A stretch of DNA of 64,000 nt from Candidatus Endowatersipora endosymbiont of Watersipora subatra (GTDB taxonomy: Bacteria; Pseudomonadota; Alphaproteobacteria; Rhizobiales; Rhizobiaceae), in assembly GCF_964026585.1 (NCBI RefSeq), contig NZ_OZ032160.1, positions 62,001 through 126,000 of the forward strand, read 5' to 3'. The notes beneath the pieces were generated by a model. It worked only from the letters and a program-made list of their open reading frames with translations, was not told the origin of the DNA and did not search any database. The position numbers and the translations under genes are program-made. This document shows positions 23,860 to 34,604 of this stretch, piece by piece. Position 1 is the first letter of the stretch. Each line of letters starts with the position of its first letter.

Positions 23860-24855
23860 ATGACTATTTCTCATTTTCTTCATTGCAGACTTGGAGATCA
23901 TTGTTCGATCGTTCCTAGACCTAGAGAGAGTGTGGTAGCAATCGGTAATTTTGATGGCGTTCACTGTGGACACCAAAGTGTTTTGCAAATGGCTTCTGGT
24001 ATTGCGCGTTCAAAAGGTCTAGATTGCTATGTACTTTCGTTTGAGCCTCATCCTCAAACGTTATTTAAGCCTCATTCACCTGTGTTTAGATTAACACCTG
24101 AAATTATCAAAGCCAAAGTTATCAAGGCATTTGGATTAGATGGACTTCTTATTCTGCCTTTTACATGGGAACTGGCTGACACGTCAGCGGATACATTCAT
24201 TAAGCACTATATTTTGAAACAAGCAGGTGCGAAGCATGTTGTAACGGGATTCAATTTTCATTTCGGAAAAAATAGGCAGGGCTCCCCTGAATATTTATCA
24301 TCAAAAGGTAGAGGCTTAGGGTTCAGTACGACAACCGTTGAAGAAAAGGATGATGAACAAGGTGAATTGGTTTCCTCTAGACGAATAAGGAAGCTGCTGG
24401 AAGCTTCTGATATTAAGTCAGCTAACCAGCTTTTGGGATATCGATGGATAATTAATGGTTTCGTGCAGGCAGGTCAGAGGATCGGAAGAACACTAGGATA
24501 TCCTACCGCAAATTTGTCATTACCATCGACTTGTCACCTCGCTTATGGTATTTATGCTGTTCGTCTAAGACGCGAAAATGGTCAGCTTTATGATGGTGTT
24601 GCAAGTTATGGTCGAAGACCGACTATAGGTCATGGAGAAGTCTTGCTAGAAATTTTTATTTTTGATTTTTCGGGTGATCTCTATGGCGAAGAACTATCAA
24701 TTTCTTTATTTGATCATATCCGCAGAGAAAAAAAATTTAAAAATATCAGAGATCTTATAAAACGAATGGATCAGGATTCGATAACAGCTCGTAAAATTCT
24801 AAGAGGAGCTAGACCTTTTTCCAGATTGGATAAGATCATGAATTTTTCAATGTAG
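23860..24855 (+). CDS. ribF: Bifunctional riboflavin kinase / FAD synthetase
   Basis: Converts riboflavin to FMN and then to FAD. The 331-aa protein has the N-terminal adenylyltransferase domain (AIGNFDGVHCGHQSVL, SFEPHPQTLF, FNFHFGKNRQG, SSRRIRKLL) and the C-terminal flavokinase domain (GRTLGYPTANL, YGIYAVRL, GVASYGRRPTIG, then an FDFSGDLYGEELSISLFDHIR end). Both halves are complete. It is encoded after the HAD phosphatase; an orphan small ORF begins 3 bp after its stop. Confidence 0.96.
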   Translation: MTISHFLHCRLGDHCSIVPRPRESVVAIGNFDGVHCGHQSVLQMASGIARSKGLDCYVLSFEPHPQTLFKPHSPVFRLTPEIIKAKVIKAFGLDGLLILPFTWELADTSADTFIKHYILKQAGAKHVVTGFNFHFGKNRQGSPEYLSSKGRGLGFSTTTVEEKDDEQGELVSSRRIRKLLEASDIKSANQLLGYRWIINGFVQAGQRIGRTLGYPTANLSLPSTCHLAYGIYAVRLRRENGQLYDGVASYGRRPTIGHGEVLLEIFIFDFSGDLYGEELSISLFDHIRREKKFKNIRDLIKRMDQDSITARKILRGARPFSRLDKIMNFSM

Positions 24856-24858
24856 ACA

Positions 24859-25062
24859 ATGGATAGGCCCCTCATTCTGATGACCAGCTCGATCCGGTCA
24901 ATTCACGAACAAGATCAAAATCTGAATTTACAAATATTGAAGATTAGTACCAATCTAAGTGATAACAATGCTAACGTCTCTGAAGACTTTAATTACCCAT
25001 ATCTATACCCTCGTGGAAGTTGTACAATTACAGTTACAGAAGCTGTAGAATCTATAGTATAG
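24859..25062 (+). CDS. Orphan ORF after ribF, doubtful
   Basis: The 67-codon frame begins 3 bp after the ribF stop. The product is Asn-, Ser- and Ile-rich, with no membrane segment or motif I recognise and no family resemblance. The frame may be chance in AT-rich DNA or a decayed gene. The rest of the ribF-hisS gap (25063-25163) shows nothing but AT-rich sequence and a small imperfect inverted repeat. Confidence 0.2.
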   Translation: MDRPLILMTSSIRSIHEQDQNLNLQILKISTNLSDNNANVSEDFNYPYLYPRGSCTITVTEAVESIV

Positions 25063-25163
25063 AAGATCACCTATAAACACCTTGAGGTCTATAAAAACCC
25101 TAATCAAGAATAGGGCGATTAAATCCTGAATCAATATAGAAATTGACTAGACTTTAAAAAACA

Positions 25164-26669
25164 ATGACTGAAACATTAAAATCAAAACAACTCTCGCGTT
25201 TGAAAGCATGCCAACCGCGTGGGGTTGTTGATCGTTCATCGCATGACATTCGTATAACTGAGGCGATGATGATCAAAATTCGTGACGTTTATGAGCAATA
25301 TGGGTTTGACCCAATTGAAACTCCCATTTTTGAATATACTGATGTACTTGGCAAATTCTTACCGGATATAGATCCATCTAACGATGGTTTTTTTTCTCTT
25401 CAGGACAGCGATGAAAAATGGATCAGTTTACGCTATGATTTAACCACCCCTCTTGCCCGTCACTTTGCGCAAAATATCAATACGCTACAGGTACCGTATC
25501 GTACTTATCGGTCAGGATGGGTTTTTCGGGATGAAAAGCCAGGCCCAGATCGTTTCCGTCAATTTATGCAATTTGATGTGGACACAGTGGGTGCCCCAAG
25601 CTCTTCTGCAGATGCAGAAATGTGTATGATGATGGCTGATACAATGGAAGCTTTAGGTATTGCCCGTGGAGACTATATTATACGAGTCAATAATCGTAAA
25701 GTACTAGATGGAATTATGGACATCATTGGTCTTAATGGCAATGACAATGCCTACAAGAGGCTTACCGTCCTAAGGTCTATCGATAAACTAGATAAGGTTG
25801 GTGAATTGGGAGTCAAACATCTGCTAGGAACAGGGCTCACAGATGAGAGTGGAGATTTCATCAAAGGTGCTGGACTATCTATCGAACAGATCGATATGAT
25901 CATCGGCTATATGCATGGTGAGATCAGTCCTTCTCTTAAGGAAAATGCTTCTTACATGCAAGGATATTCTGAACTGGATATCATTGCATCTCTGGTTGAT
26001 CGTGCCGGTTATAGTTTAAGTCAAATCAAAATAGATCCCTCAGTTGTTCGTGGATTAGAATATTATACAGGCTCTATCTATGAATGTGAGTTAACCTTTC
26101 CTATTACGAATGAAAATAGTGAAATGATTAGATTCGGTGCGGTTGCTGGTGGAGGCCGTTATGATAGGCTGATTAAGCGTTTCACGGGTCTAGATATCCC
26201 CGCTACAGGATTTTCAATTGGTGTATCACGATTGAAAGTAGCTCTTAAAAAGATAGGTAAATTTTCGAATGAATGTATCAAAGCCCCTGTCATTGTTTGT
26301 GTTATGGATCGACATATAGAAGCTGTGGCAGAATACCAAAGCATGGTTCAGGATTTACGAAATGCAGGTATAAGAGTAGAAATGTATCAGGGAAATCCAA
26401 AACGATTTGGCAAACAACTGCAATATGCTGATCGACGGGGCTCGCCTATTGCCATTATTCAAGGTTCACATGAACGTGAAGCAGGACAAGTTCAGGTCAA
26501 GAATCTAATTGAAGGCAAGTGTTTGGCAAAAGAAATGAAAGATCATGCAGAGTGGCGTAAAAATCATCGTGCTTATCGACTTGTTGCTCGTGATCAGCTT
26601 GTATCTGTGGTACAAGAGATTTTGGCAGAACAGGTTGAGGTTGAAAAGAACCAGAATCAGACAAGTTAA
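25164..26669 (+). CDS. hisS: Histidyl-tRNA synthetase
   Basis: Class II synthetase that charges tRNA-His. The 501-aa protein shows motif 2 ([20 protein letters not shown]), the histidine-binding region [14 protein letters not shown], motif 3 ([12 protein letters not shown] and [10 protein letters not shown]) and an anticodon-binding domain in the last 100 residues. ATG 25164 begins [20 protein letters not shown]. It is convergent with groL. The hisZ and hisG genes that often follow hisS in rhizobia are not here. Confidence 0.96.
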   Translation: MTETLKSKQLSRLKACQPRGVVDRSSHDIRITEAMMIKIRDVYEQYGFDPIETPIFEYTDVLGKFLPDIDPSNDGFFSLQDSDEKWISLRYDLTTPLARHFAQNINTLQVPYRTYRSGWVFRDEKPGPDRFRQFMQFDVDTVGAPSSSADAEMCMMMADTMEALGIARGDYIIRVNNRKVLDGIMDIIGLNGNDNAYKRLTVLRSIDKLDKVGELGVKHLLGTGLTDESGDFIKGAGLSIEQIDMIIGYMHGEISPSLKENASYMQGYSELDIIASLVDRAGYSLSQIKIDPSVVRGLEYYTGSIYECELTFPITNENSEMIRFGAVAGGGRYDRLIKRFTGLDIPATGFSIGVSRLKVALKKIGKFSNECIKAPVIVCVMDRHIEAVAEYQSMVQDLRNAGIRVEMYQGNPKRFGKQLQYADRRGSPIAIIQGSHEREAGQVQVKNLIEGKCLAKEMKDHAEWRKNHRAYRLVARDQLVSVVQEILAEQVEVEKNQNQTS

Positions 26670-26746
26670 TGGACTAAAATTTTGATGGTTAGGATAGTGA
26701 TACGAGAAAAAGCTTAGAATAATTTTATCCTTGACCAGAAAAGAAA

Positions 26747-26785
26747 AAGGGACCAGGCTTCCCTTATCAGGAAGCCTGGTCCCTT
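26747..26785 (-). terminator. Rho-independent terminator after groL
   Basis: A perfect 16-bp stem (AAGGGACCAGGCTTCC paired with GGAAGCCTGGTCCCTT) closes a 7-nt loop about 34 bp after the groL stop. Read on the minus strand, the stem runs into CTTTTTCTTTTC, a U-rich tail. On the plus strand the tail is AACTTAACG, so it serves groL rather than hisS. Confidence 0.9.
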
Positions 26786-26818
26786 AACTTAACGTAGACA
26801 TTATAGAGTGAGAGAAGT

Positions 26819-28833
<2,015 letters not shown>

Positions 28834-28909
28834 AATCTTTTAGATCCTGTATTAGGCTCGCCCTTAAAATGGACATTCCTTAACTTTTTATATTATTCTA
28901 TAATTAATT

Positions 28910-28936
28910 ATAGCACTCACATTCATTGAGTGCTAA
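28910..28936 (-). promoter_or_regulatory. CIRCE operator (HrcA site) of groSL
   Basis: The inverted repeat reads TTAGCACTC-N9-GAGTGCTAT on the minus strand. This is the CIRCE consensus with one mismatch in the last base. It lies 77 bp upstream of groS and just downstream of the predicted transcription start, where HrcA would block transcription. HrcA is not in this window. Confidence 0.93.
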
Positions 28937-28949
28937 CAACTAATGGATG

Positions 28950-28978
28950 AGATAGTAAGTCATCATCTATAAGTCAAG
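28950..28978 (-). promoter_or_regulatory. Promoter of groSL
   Basis: On the minus strand CTTGAC (28978-28973) and CTATCT (28955-28950) are separated by exactly 17 bp. This is nearly the alphaproteobacterial housekeeping consensus CTTGAC-N17-CTATAT. The predicted start falls a few bases before the CIRCE dyad. The rest of the 28834-29154 gap shows nothing further. Confidence 0.8.
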
Positions 28979-29154
28979 GGTGAACTGCTAATTTCTTGCT
29001 AATAACAAGGATAGAAAAGGATTTCCTTCATGCAATTTTCTAAAAATTAGGCTATAATCCATCCTTCTTTTTCTATGATGAGGATACGGAAGAAGGATTG
29101 AAATTTCTTCTTCAAAAGAGCATGAACTGAACTGGAATTAATCGTTACTTAACT

Positions 29155-30036
29155 ATGTTTGATCGTTCTCGACATCTAGCGCGTTTAGCGCGGGCTAAAA
29201 ATATTTTTGATAACGGACACGATTTTCTCATTCGAGAAACAGTTAAAGACATGATCGAGCGTTTATCTCTTGTGCAACGCCCTTTTGAGGGTGCAATTGC
29301 ATTGTTTGGTAGAAGCTCTTTTCTCTTTGAGGCCATGAAAGAATGTCATCAAATATCAACTGTTATCCGTATTGAAGACATATTTTCAATTGAAAACTTA
29401 GCAGTAAGGACAGAAAAAAGCATTAAAACCTCATCCCCTGATCGAATCATTCTCCCCGAGAATTCAGCCGATCTCATCATCTCCCCTCTTACACTGCACT
29501 GGGCCTCCGATCTACCAGGAGCTCTTATTCAGTTACAAAGAATATTACGTCCTGATGGATTACTACTCGCTACATTACCCGGCCCTGGCACTCTATCAGA
29601 GTTAAGAGAATCACTTCTAATCGCTGAGAGTGAGATCTACGGGAGGGCTGTCAATCGTATGGATCGATTTACCGATATTCGCGATGCTGGTGCTTTGTTG
29701 CAAAGAGCCGGCTTTGCTTTACCAGTCGCCGATCAGTATTGGGTGACTGTGAGGTATAATCAAGTGATGGATCTCATTCGCGATCTTCGACGATTTGCTG
29801 CCACCTTTCATTTAAAAAACATATCCAATCCCTGTTTAACACAAGAGATTATGGAAAAACTGATGTTAGTATACAGAGATCGTTTTTCTGACTTAGACGG
29901 TCGAATACGGGCCTCTTTCTCTATCATATCCCTGTCAGGATGGGGCCCTCATGAGAGCCAGCAAAAACCCCTAAAACCAGGATCAGCTCAATTTCGACTT
30001 TCAGATATCTTAAAAACAAAGGAGCATAAAATATGA
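29155..30036 (+). CDS. NDUFAF5/BioC-like SAM-dependent methyltransferase family protein
   Basis: Resembles the mitochondrial complex I assembly factor NDUFAF5 and its alphaproteobacterial homologues. The 293-aa protein has the post-motif block SPLTLHWASDLPGALIQLQRIL, then PDGLLLATLPGPGTLSELRESL, FTDIRDAGALLQRAGFALPVAD and a C-terminal GWGPHESQQKP. Motif I, normally a Gly-rich SAM loop, reads AIALFGRSSFLFEA, without the G-x-G-x-G pattern, so SAM binding is uncertain. In humans NDUFAF5 hydroxylates an arginine of NDUFS7; whether that holds here is unknown. Its stop overlaps the start of a 26-codon ORF (ATGA). Confidence 0.8.
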   Translation: MFDRSRHLARLARAKNIFDNGHDFLIRETVKDMIERLSLVQRPFEGAIALFGRSSFLFEAMKECHQISTVIRIEDIFSIENLAVRTEKSIKTSSPDRIILPENSADLIISPLTLHWASDLPGALIQLQRILRPDGLLLATLPGPGTLSELRESLLIAESEIYGRAVNRMDRFTDIRDAGALLQRAGFALPVADQYWVTVRYNQVMDLIRDLRRFAATFHLKNISNPCLTQEIMEKLMLVYRDRFSDLDGRIRASFSIISLSGWGPHESQQKPLKPGSAQFRLSDILKTKEHKI

Positions 30037-30113
30037 CGAGCACCGTGAAGACATTGACATTGGTCTTAACGTTACTCTTCTCTCATGCTCTCATCTTAGA
30101 AATTCTGTCATAG
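30033..30113 (+). CDS. Tiny coupled ORF, predicted single-span membrane peptide (26 aa)
   Basis: The ATG overlaps the stop of the preceding methyltransferase gene (ATGA) and has a strong SD, AAAGGAG, 8 nt upstream. The product is Thr/Leu-rich and hydrophobic (TLTLVLTLLFSHALILEIL), like a signal anchor. The 3' end overlaps the convergent hydrolase gene by 23 bp. It could be a real micro-peptide or the stump of a lost downstream gene; I recognise no family. Confidence 0.35.
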   Translation: MTSTVKTLTLVLTLLFSHALILEILS

Positions 30114-30822
30114 TTCTTTTCAATAATTTAATGTTTTCATCAGTCGACAGACGATGATCTCCATCTTTGATGAGAGTAAGGGTTACATTGTCTTGCGACA
30201 GGCAAGAGAAGAGCCTCATTGTGTGAGAATAAGGGACTTCTGAATCTTTCATCCCCTGAAGGATATGTATCGGAGCATTAACGACTAACTCATCGTCCAT
30301 CACTAAATTTTTGTCCCCATCATCAAAAAAAAGCTGCCGCATGACATGCGAATCGTTAGAATCATTAATCAATCGTGGTTTCATCAAATATTGAGTAAAA
30401 TCTGAGGCAGGGGCAATAAGCAACATCCCAGATAATCTCTCTGATTCACGGATTCTTTCTAATTCTTGTGCTACGCGAAGGGCAATCCACGCTCCCATCG
30501 ATGATCCAAGAACAACCTGTGGTCCCCTTGTAAACTTCCTAAAAACAGAAAGCGCTTGAGCTATCCATGATGAAATGGTTCCATCAACAATATTGCCACT
30601 AGATTGTCCATGTCCTGAATAGTCAAATCTTACCGTAGTGCAGCTCAGTTGAGCAGCATGTGCAACCATTGATTCCGCTTTTTTTCCCATCATATCTGAT
30701 CTAAAACCACCAAACCAGATAAAGCCTGGACCATTACTATCAGCATTTTGTTGAGTTTTTACGGCCAAGACTACAGCAGGGTTAGTATCTGAAAACCTAA
30801 ACCTATGATTCATTTCCTTCAT
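30091..30822 (-). CDS. Alpha/beta hydrolase, ABHD10-like
   Basis: Serine hydrolase resembling mitochondrial ABHD10, an acyl-protein thioesterase. The 243-aa protein has GFRSDMMGKKAESM after the first strand, the FDYSGHGQSSG block, the nucleophile elbow GSSMGAW with the catalytic serine near residue 132, an acidic residue in GMKDSEVPY and the catalytic His in GDHRLS. The triad looks complete and there is no signal peptide, so it is probably cytoplasmic. The natural substrate is unknown. It is convergent with the methyltransferase gene and divergent from the glycosyltransferase. Confidence 0.82.
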   Translation of the reverse strand: MKEMNHRFRFSDTNPAVVLAVKTQQNADSNGPGFIWFGGFRSDMMGKKAESMVAHAAQLSCTTVRFDYSGHGQSSGNIVDGTISSWIAQALSVFRKFTRGPQVVLGSSMGAWIALRVAQELERIRESERLSGMLLIAPASDFTQYLMKPRLINDSNDSHVMRQLFFDDGDKNLVMDDELVVNAPIHILQGMKDSEVPYSHTMRLFSCLSQDNVTLTLIKDGDHRLSTDENIKLLKRTMTEFLR

Positions 30823-30897
30823 TCATTATTTTCCTGTATTTCAAAGAGGATTTCTATATTAAAGTAACCTGTCCTTTTAAGTCTGTGAAGAGCTGCG

Positions 30898-32064
30898 ATG
30901 AACGAACCAACAATTCTTCAAATTGTACCAGCACTGAAAACCGGCGGGGTCGAGCAAACGGCTCTTGATGTAGGCCATGCGGTCTCCAAAGAAGGCTGGA
31001 GATCGCTCATTGCGAGCAGTGGTGGTCGGATGTGTAAAGAGGCTGAGCAATTAGGCAGCGAGCATATCATACTCCCACTGGATACTAAAAACCCTATCGC
31101 TCTTTTAAGAAATACAGATCTTCTGAAATCTGTCATTCGATCATACCATGTTGATCTTCTTCATGCTCGTTCAAGGGCTCCGGCTTGGTCTTCGCTATTT
31201 GCGGCTCGCCAGACCAATACACCCTTTGTCACGACTTATCACGGTGCATACACTCAAAAAAGCTGGCCGAAGAAATTCTACAATTCAGTTATGGTCCGTG
31301 GTGACATGGTCATTGCAAATTCTCAGTGGACAGCTAACCTGATATACAAACGACATCCTTCTGCTTCTCAGAAAATCGTCGCTATTGCACGCGGAATCGA
31401 TTTTTCAAAGTTTGATCTTTCTGTAATATCTGAAGAACGTCTCATGGCATTGCGCCAAAATTGGAATATTAGGGAGAGCGATATTATATTCCTGAATCTA
31501 GCACGTCTGACTCATTGGAAAGGTCAATCGGTTATCATTGAAGCCGCTCGTCAAGTGATCTCGTCTTACCCTTGTGCTCGTTTTATCTTAGCTGGTGATC
31601 CACAGGGGCGAACCGATTATGTTGATCGTTTACAAAAAAAAATTACCGAATATGATCTTAAGAATCATTTTGTTTTACCGGGACACTGTAATGATCCTTC
31701 TGCTGCTATAGCACTCGCAGATATTATTGTGGTTGCCTCCATTAAAGCTGAAACATTTGGTCGAACAGCCGTTGAAGCAGCCGCTATGGGCAAGCCAGTA
31801 TTGGCCACACGTATTGGAGCTGTGGAAGAAACGGTTTGTTCAGAGCCTGAATGTATCCATGATCAAAACACTGGATGGAAAGTTAAAGCAGGCAATTCTG
31901 AAGAAATGGCAATTGCAATGAACCATATTTTATCGTTAAGTATGAATACGCTTCAGGAAATAGGAACAAGAGCACGTAATCATGTTCATAAGTTTTATTC
32001 TGTCGAGCGGATGAGGGAAAAAACTATTGCTGTTTACCGTAGCTTATTAACGAAAAGAAAATAG
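30898..32064 (+). CDS. Glycosyltransferase family 4 (GT-B fold)
   Basis: Predicted retaining glycosyltransferase, likely for lipopolysaccharide core or another surface glycan. The 388-aa protein has the N-terminal Rossmann start QIVPALKTGGVEQTALD, the acceptor-side HARSRAPAWSS and TYHGAY, the donor-side LARLTHWKGQ and AGDPQGR, and the E-x7-E-like signature KAETFGRTAVEAAAMGKPV. The sugar and acceptor cannot be told from the sequence. It is followed by infC after about 120 bp, and no other glycan gene is adjacent. Confidence 0.85.
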   Translation: MNEPTILQIVPALKTGGVEQTALDVGHAVSKEGWRSLIASSGGRMCKEAEQLGSEHIILPLDTKNPIALLRNTDLLKSVIRSYHVDLLHARSRAPAWSSLFAARQTNTPFVTTYHGAYTQKSWPKKFYNSVMVRGDMVIANSQWTANLIYKRHPSASQKIVAIARGIDFSKFDLSVISEERLMALRQNWNIRESDIIFLNLARLTHWKGQSVIIEAARQVISSYPCARFILAGDPQGRTDYVDRLQKKITEYDLKNHFVLPGHCNDPSAAIALADIIVVASIKAETFGRTAVEAAAMGKPVLATRIGAVEETVCSEPECIHDQNTGWKVKAGNSEEMAIAMNHILSLSMNTLQEIGTRARNHVHKFYSVERMREKTIAVYRSLLTKRK

Positions 32065-32170
32065 AAATTAATAAAACTATGTTAATTCATCTGTTTTTCA
32101 TTAATATCCATGTTATATTGGGTCGGAGGTTGAAATCAATCCTCTTTAAGCTTTATAATGATCATTATTC

Positions 32171-32187
32171 AGGAGAACACGACCATT
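32171..32187 (+). promoter_or_regulatory. SD and probable ATT start of infC
   Basis: AGGAG at 32171-32175 lies 9 nt before an in-frame ATT (32185-32187) that begins IRRPHRTA, the normal IF-3 N-terminus in rhizobia. The upstream ATG at 32158 has only a poor SD. Rare AUU starts are the classic basis of IF-3 autoregulation. Confidence 0.7.
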
Positions 32188-32736
32188 CGACGTCCTCATA
32201 GAACTGCCGCAATACCACAAAAATCTGGACCACGCGCAAACCAAGAAATTTCTGCTCCTGAAGTACGTCTTATTGATGAGCATGGGGATAACCATGGCTC
32301 AGTTCCTCTTGAAGCAGCCCTTGAGATGGCTCTTGATGCAGGTCTTGATTTAGTAGAAATTTCACCAGCCCATAGACCTCCGATTTGTAAAATTCTTGAT
32401 TTAGGTAAGTATAAATACGCAGCGCAGAAAAAAGCGGCTGAAGCGCGGAAAAAACAAAAAACTATCGAAGTCAAGGAAATAAAAATGCGTCCTAACATTG
32501 ATACACATGACTATGATGTAAAAATGCGCTCTGTACGCCGATTTTTTGAAGACGGAGATAAAGTCAAAGTGACTTTACGGTTTCGGGGTCGTGAAATGAT
32601 GCATATAAATCTTGGTATGGATCTTTTACAAAAAGTGAAAGGAGATACAGAAGAAATTGCAAAGGTTGAATCTGAACCTAAACTCGAAGGCCGACAAATG
32701 ATGATGGTATTGGCTCCGAAAGGTCATGTTTCTTGA
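32185..32736 (+). CDS. infC: Translation initiation factor IF-3
   Basis: Proofreads the start codon and keeps 30S apart from 50S. From the ATT at 32185 the product is 183 aa. The N-domain ([23 protein letters not shown]) is followed by the Lys-rich linker and the C-domain ([30 protein letters not shown]). An alternative ATG at 32158 would add nine residues not typical of the family. rpmI and rplT, which often follow infC in other bacteria, are not here. Confidence 0.95.
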   Translation: MRRPHRTAAIPQKSGPRANQEISAPEVRLIDEHGDNHGSVPLEAALEMALDAGLDLVEISPAHRPPICKILDLGKYKYAAQKKAAEARKKQKTIEVKEIKMRPNIDTHDYDVKMRSVRRFFEDGDKVKVTLRFRGREMMHINLGMDLLQKVKGDTEEIAKVESEPKLEGRQMMMVLAPKGHVS

Positions 32737-32836
32737 ATCAAATTCGCTTTGGGTTAAAGAAGCTTGAATACTAGTCTTTATGGCTCGTCTTCATTTTAAA
32801 GTGAAAGGGATCGAAAATGGAGTCGTTATGTTATTA

Positions 32837-33175
32837 CTAATTTCCATCGCCTGGAGATTTGCTAAAGTATTTTTCAAATTTACCTTGCTCACCATCAAAA
32901 TTCTCGGCATCAGCAGGTGGATTCCCTTTCGTGATAATATTAGGCCACTTTTTAGCATATGCAGTGTTAATCTTGAGCCATTTATCCAATCCAGAATTCG
33001 TATCAGGCTTTATCGCTTCAGCTGGACATTCTGGTTCGCAGACCCCACAGTCAATGCACTCATCAGGGTGAATGACAAGCATGTTTTCACCCTCATAAAA
33101 GCAATCGACAGGACAGACTTCAACACAGTCCATATATTTACATTTGATACAGTTTTCGGTGACAAGATAAGTCAT
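32837..33175 (-). CDS. fdxA: 7Fe-8S ferredoxin (FdxA family)
   Basis: Small electron carrier of 112 aa. The two cluster motifs are visible: [17 protein letters not shown] at the N-terminus for the 3Fe-4S/4Fe-4S pair and [16 protein letters not shown] at residues 40-55. The C-terminal extension (about 50 residues) is typical of alphaproteobacterial FdxA. It is convergent with infC. carD, its usual neighbour in rhizobia, is not present. An overlapping opposite-strand frame of 138 codons is only its shadow. Confidence 0.95.
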   Translation of the reverse strand: MTYLVTENCIKCKYMDCVEVCPVDCFYEGENMLVIHPDECIDCGVCEPECPAEAIKPDTNSGLDKWLKINTAYAKKWPNIITKGNPPADAENFDGEQGKFEKYFSKSPGDGN

Positions 33176-33253
33176 TTCAAAACAAGAACTCTATAAGGAA
33201 AGAGATGACTCTTATAACTCACTTTACCTAAAAAGGAGAAAAAATTAAACACT

Positions 33254-34195
33254 TCACGACCTTTTACCTTCTAAAACACTCCAAAATAATTCAGATATAT
33301 CAGCTCCACCAAATCTTTTTACTTCGCGTATACCAGTTGGTGATGTTACATTGATTTCAGTCAAGTAACCACCTATAACATCAATTCCGACAAAAATAAA
33401 GCCTCTCCTTTTCAATTCTGGACCAATCCTAGCACAAATTTCTTGTTCCTTTTCTGTCATGCTAACAATTTCAGCTTTTCCACCTACATGCATATTAGAC
33501 CGTGCTTCACCCTGCATTGGTAGCCGATTGATCGCTCCAACAGGGGTACCATCTATTAAGATTATTCTCTTGTCACCTTCCTTGATTTCCTTCAGGTAAC
33601 GCTGGACAATAAATGGTTCCCGCCACCTATCGTAAAACATTCTAATCAAAGAAAAAAGATTTTCGTTCTCTTCTGAGATCCTAAAAACACCCTCTCCCCC
33701 ACTGCTGTATAGAGGTTTGATGATAATATCTTTAAACTCATCTCGAAACCTTTTCACCTCATCAGCAGAGCGAGTGATGAGGGTTTCGGGCATTAATTCA
33801 TTGAATTCAGTGACAAAGATTTTTTCTGGTGCGTTGCGAACCTCTCCTGGGTTGTTGACAACTAATGTACCCGGATGAATACGCTCAAGAAGATGAGTTG
33901 CTGTGATATAACCCATATCAAAAGGTGGATCTTGACGCATCAAAATTACATCCATTTTGGCCAGATCTCTTAATTGGGCATCACGTAATGAGTAATGGGC
34001 TCCTTTTTTGTCCTTAACCTCTATAATTTCACAAAACGCATAAACATGTCCCTCACGCATCGACAAGCTGTCCACTTCATAGTGGAAGAGAGTATGTCCA
34101 CGACGCTGAGCCTCGAGCATTAAGGCGAAAGTCGAATCTCCGTTAATATCGATACAGGAAATATGATCCATTTGTACAGCTACTTCCAATCCCAT
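33254..34195 (-). CDS. gshB: Glutathione synthetase
   Basis: Joins gamma-glutamylcysteine and glycine using ATP. The 313-aa ATP-grasp enzyme starts near [21 protein letters not shown], with [36 protein letters not shown] for nucleotide binding, and [19 protein letters not shown] at the active site. The start is ATG 34195. It lies upstream of fdxA on the same strand, 78 bp away. yraN and rsmI, common upstream neighbours in rhizobia, are not recognisable. Confidence 0.96.
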   Translation of the reverse strand: MGLEVAVQMDHISCIDINGDSTFALMLEAQRRGHTLFHYEVDSLSMREGHVYAFCEIIEVKDKKGAHYSLRDAQLRDLAKMDVILMRQDPPFDMGYITATHLLERIHPGTLVVNNPGEVRNAPEKIFVTEFNELMPETLITRSADEVKRFRDEFKDIIIKPLYSSGGEGVFRISEENENLFSLIRMFYDRWREPFIVQRYLKEIKEGDKRIILIDGTPVGAINRLPMQGEARSNMHVGGKAEIVSMTEKEQEICARIGPELKRRGFIFVGIDVIGGYLTEINVTSPTGIREVKRFGGADISELFWSVLEGKRS

Positions 34196-34604
34196 CCTAT
34201 TTTCTAGTCCATAAACATAAAATCTTTACGTGTGATAATCATCATCTTGATAATCAGTCAATCAAATAGAATCCATTAGTATAGACAGCTCGTTATTTTA
34301 TGTTAGATCGTTAGAGAAATGAATTGCGCTCTAGTTTTTTAAGGATAGCTTTCCTTTTTGTTTGAGGGTATTTTGATATAACCATGACAGAAAATAATAG
34401 AATCTTAAGTTTTTAAATGTTCAGCATATAAAACTGACATTAATGACTTTAGTATGATGAATTTATTCATAGAAAACATTTCCAAACATATCAATTGATT
34501 CTGTAAACCCTAGACCTAGAATATTGACTATACAAACATAAGAATTTCTTAAGACTGGAGCTACTCTATGAATGACGATAGAATAAAGAAAGCTTCATTT
34601 GATT
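34196..34604. other. Intergenic region gshB / pyrD, no gene seen
   Basis: The 409-bp AT-rich stretch lies between divergent genes. I see no RNA gene, no credible ORF on either strand and no strong inverted repeat. It may be decayed sequence; the yraN gene expected next to gshB cannot be recognised in it. Confidence 0.4.

Noticed and set aside
32780..33196. 138-codon plus-strand frame
   Set aside because: Lies entirely over fdxA, whose cysteine motifs prove the minus strand is coding.
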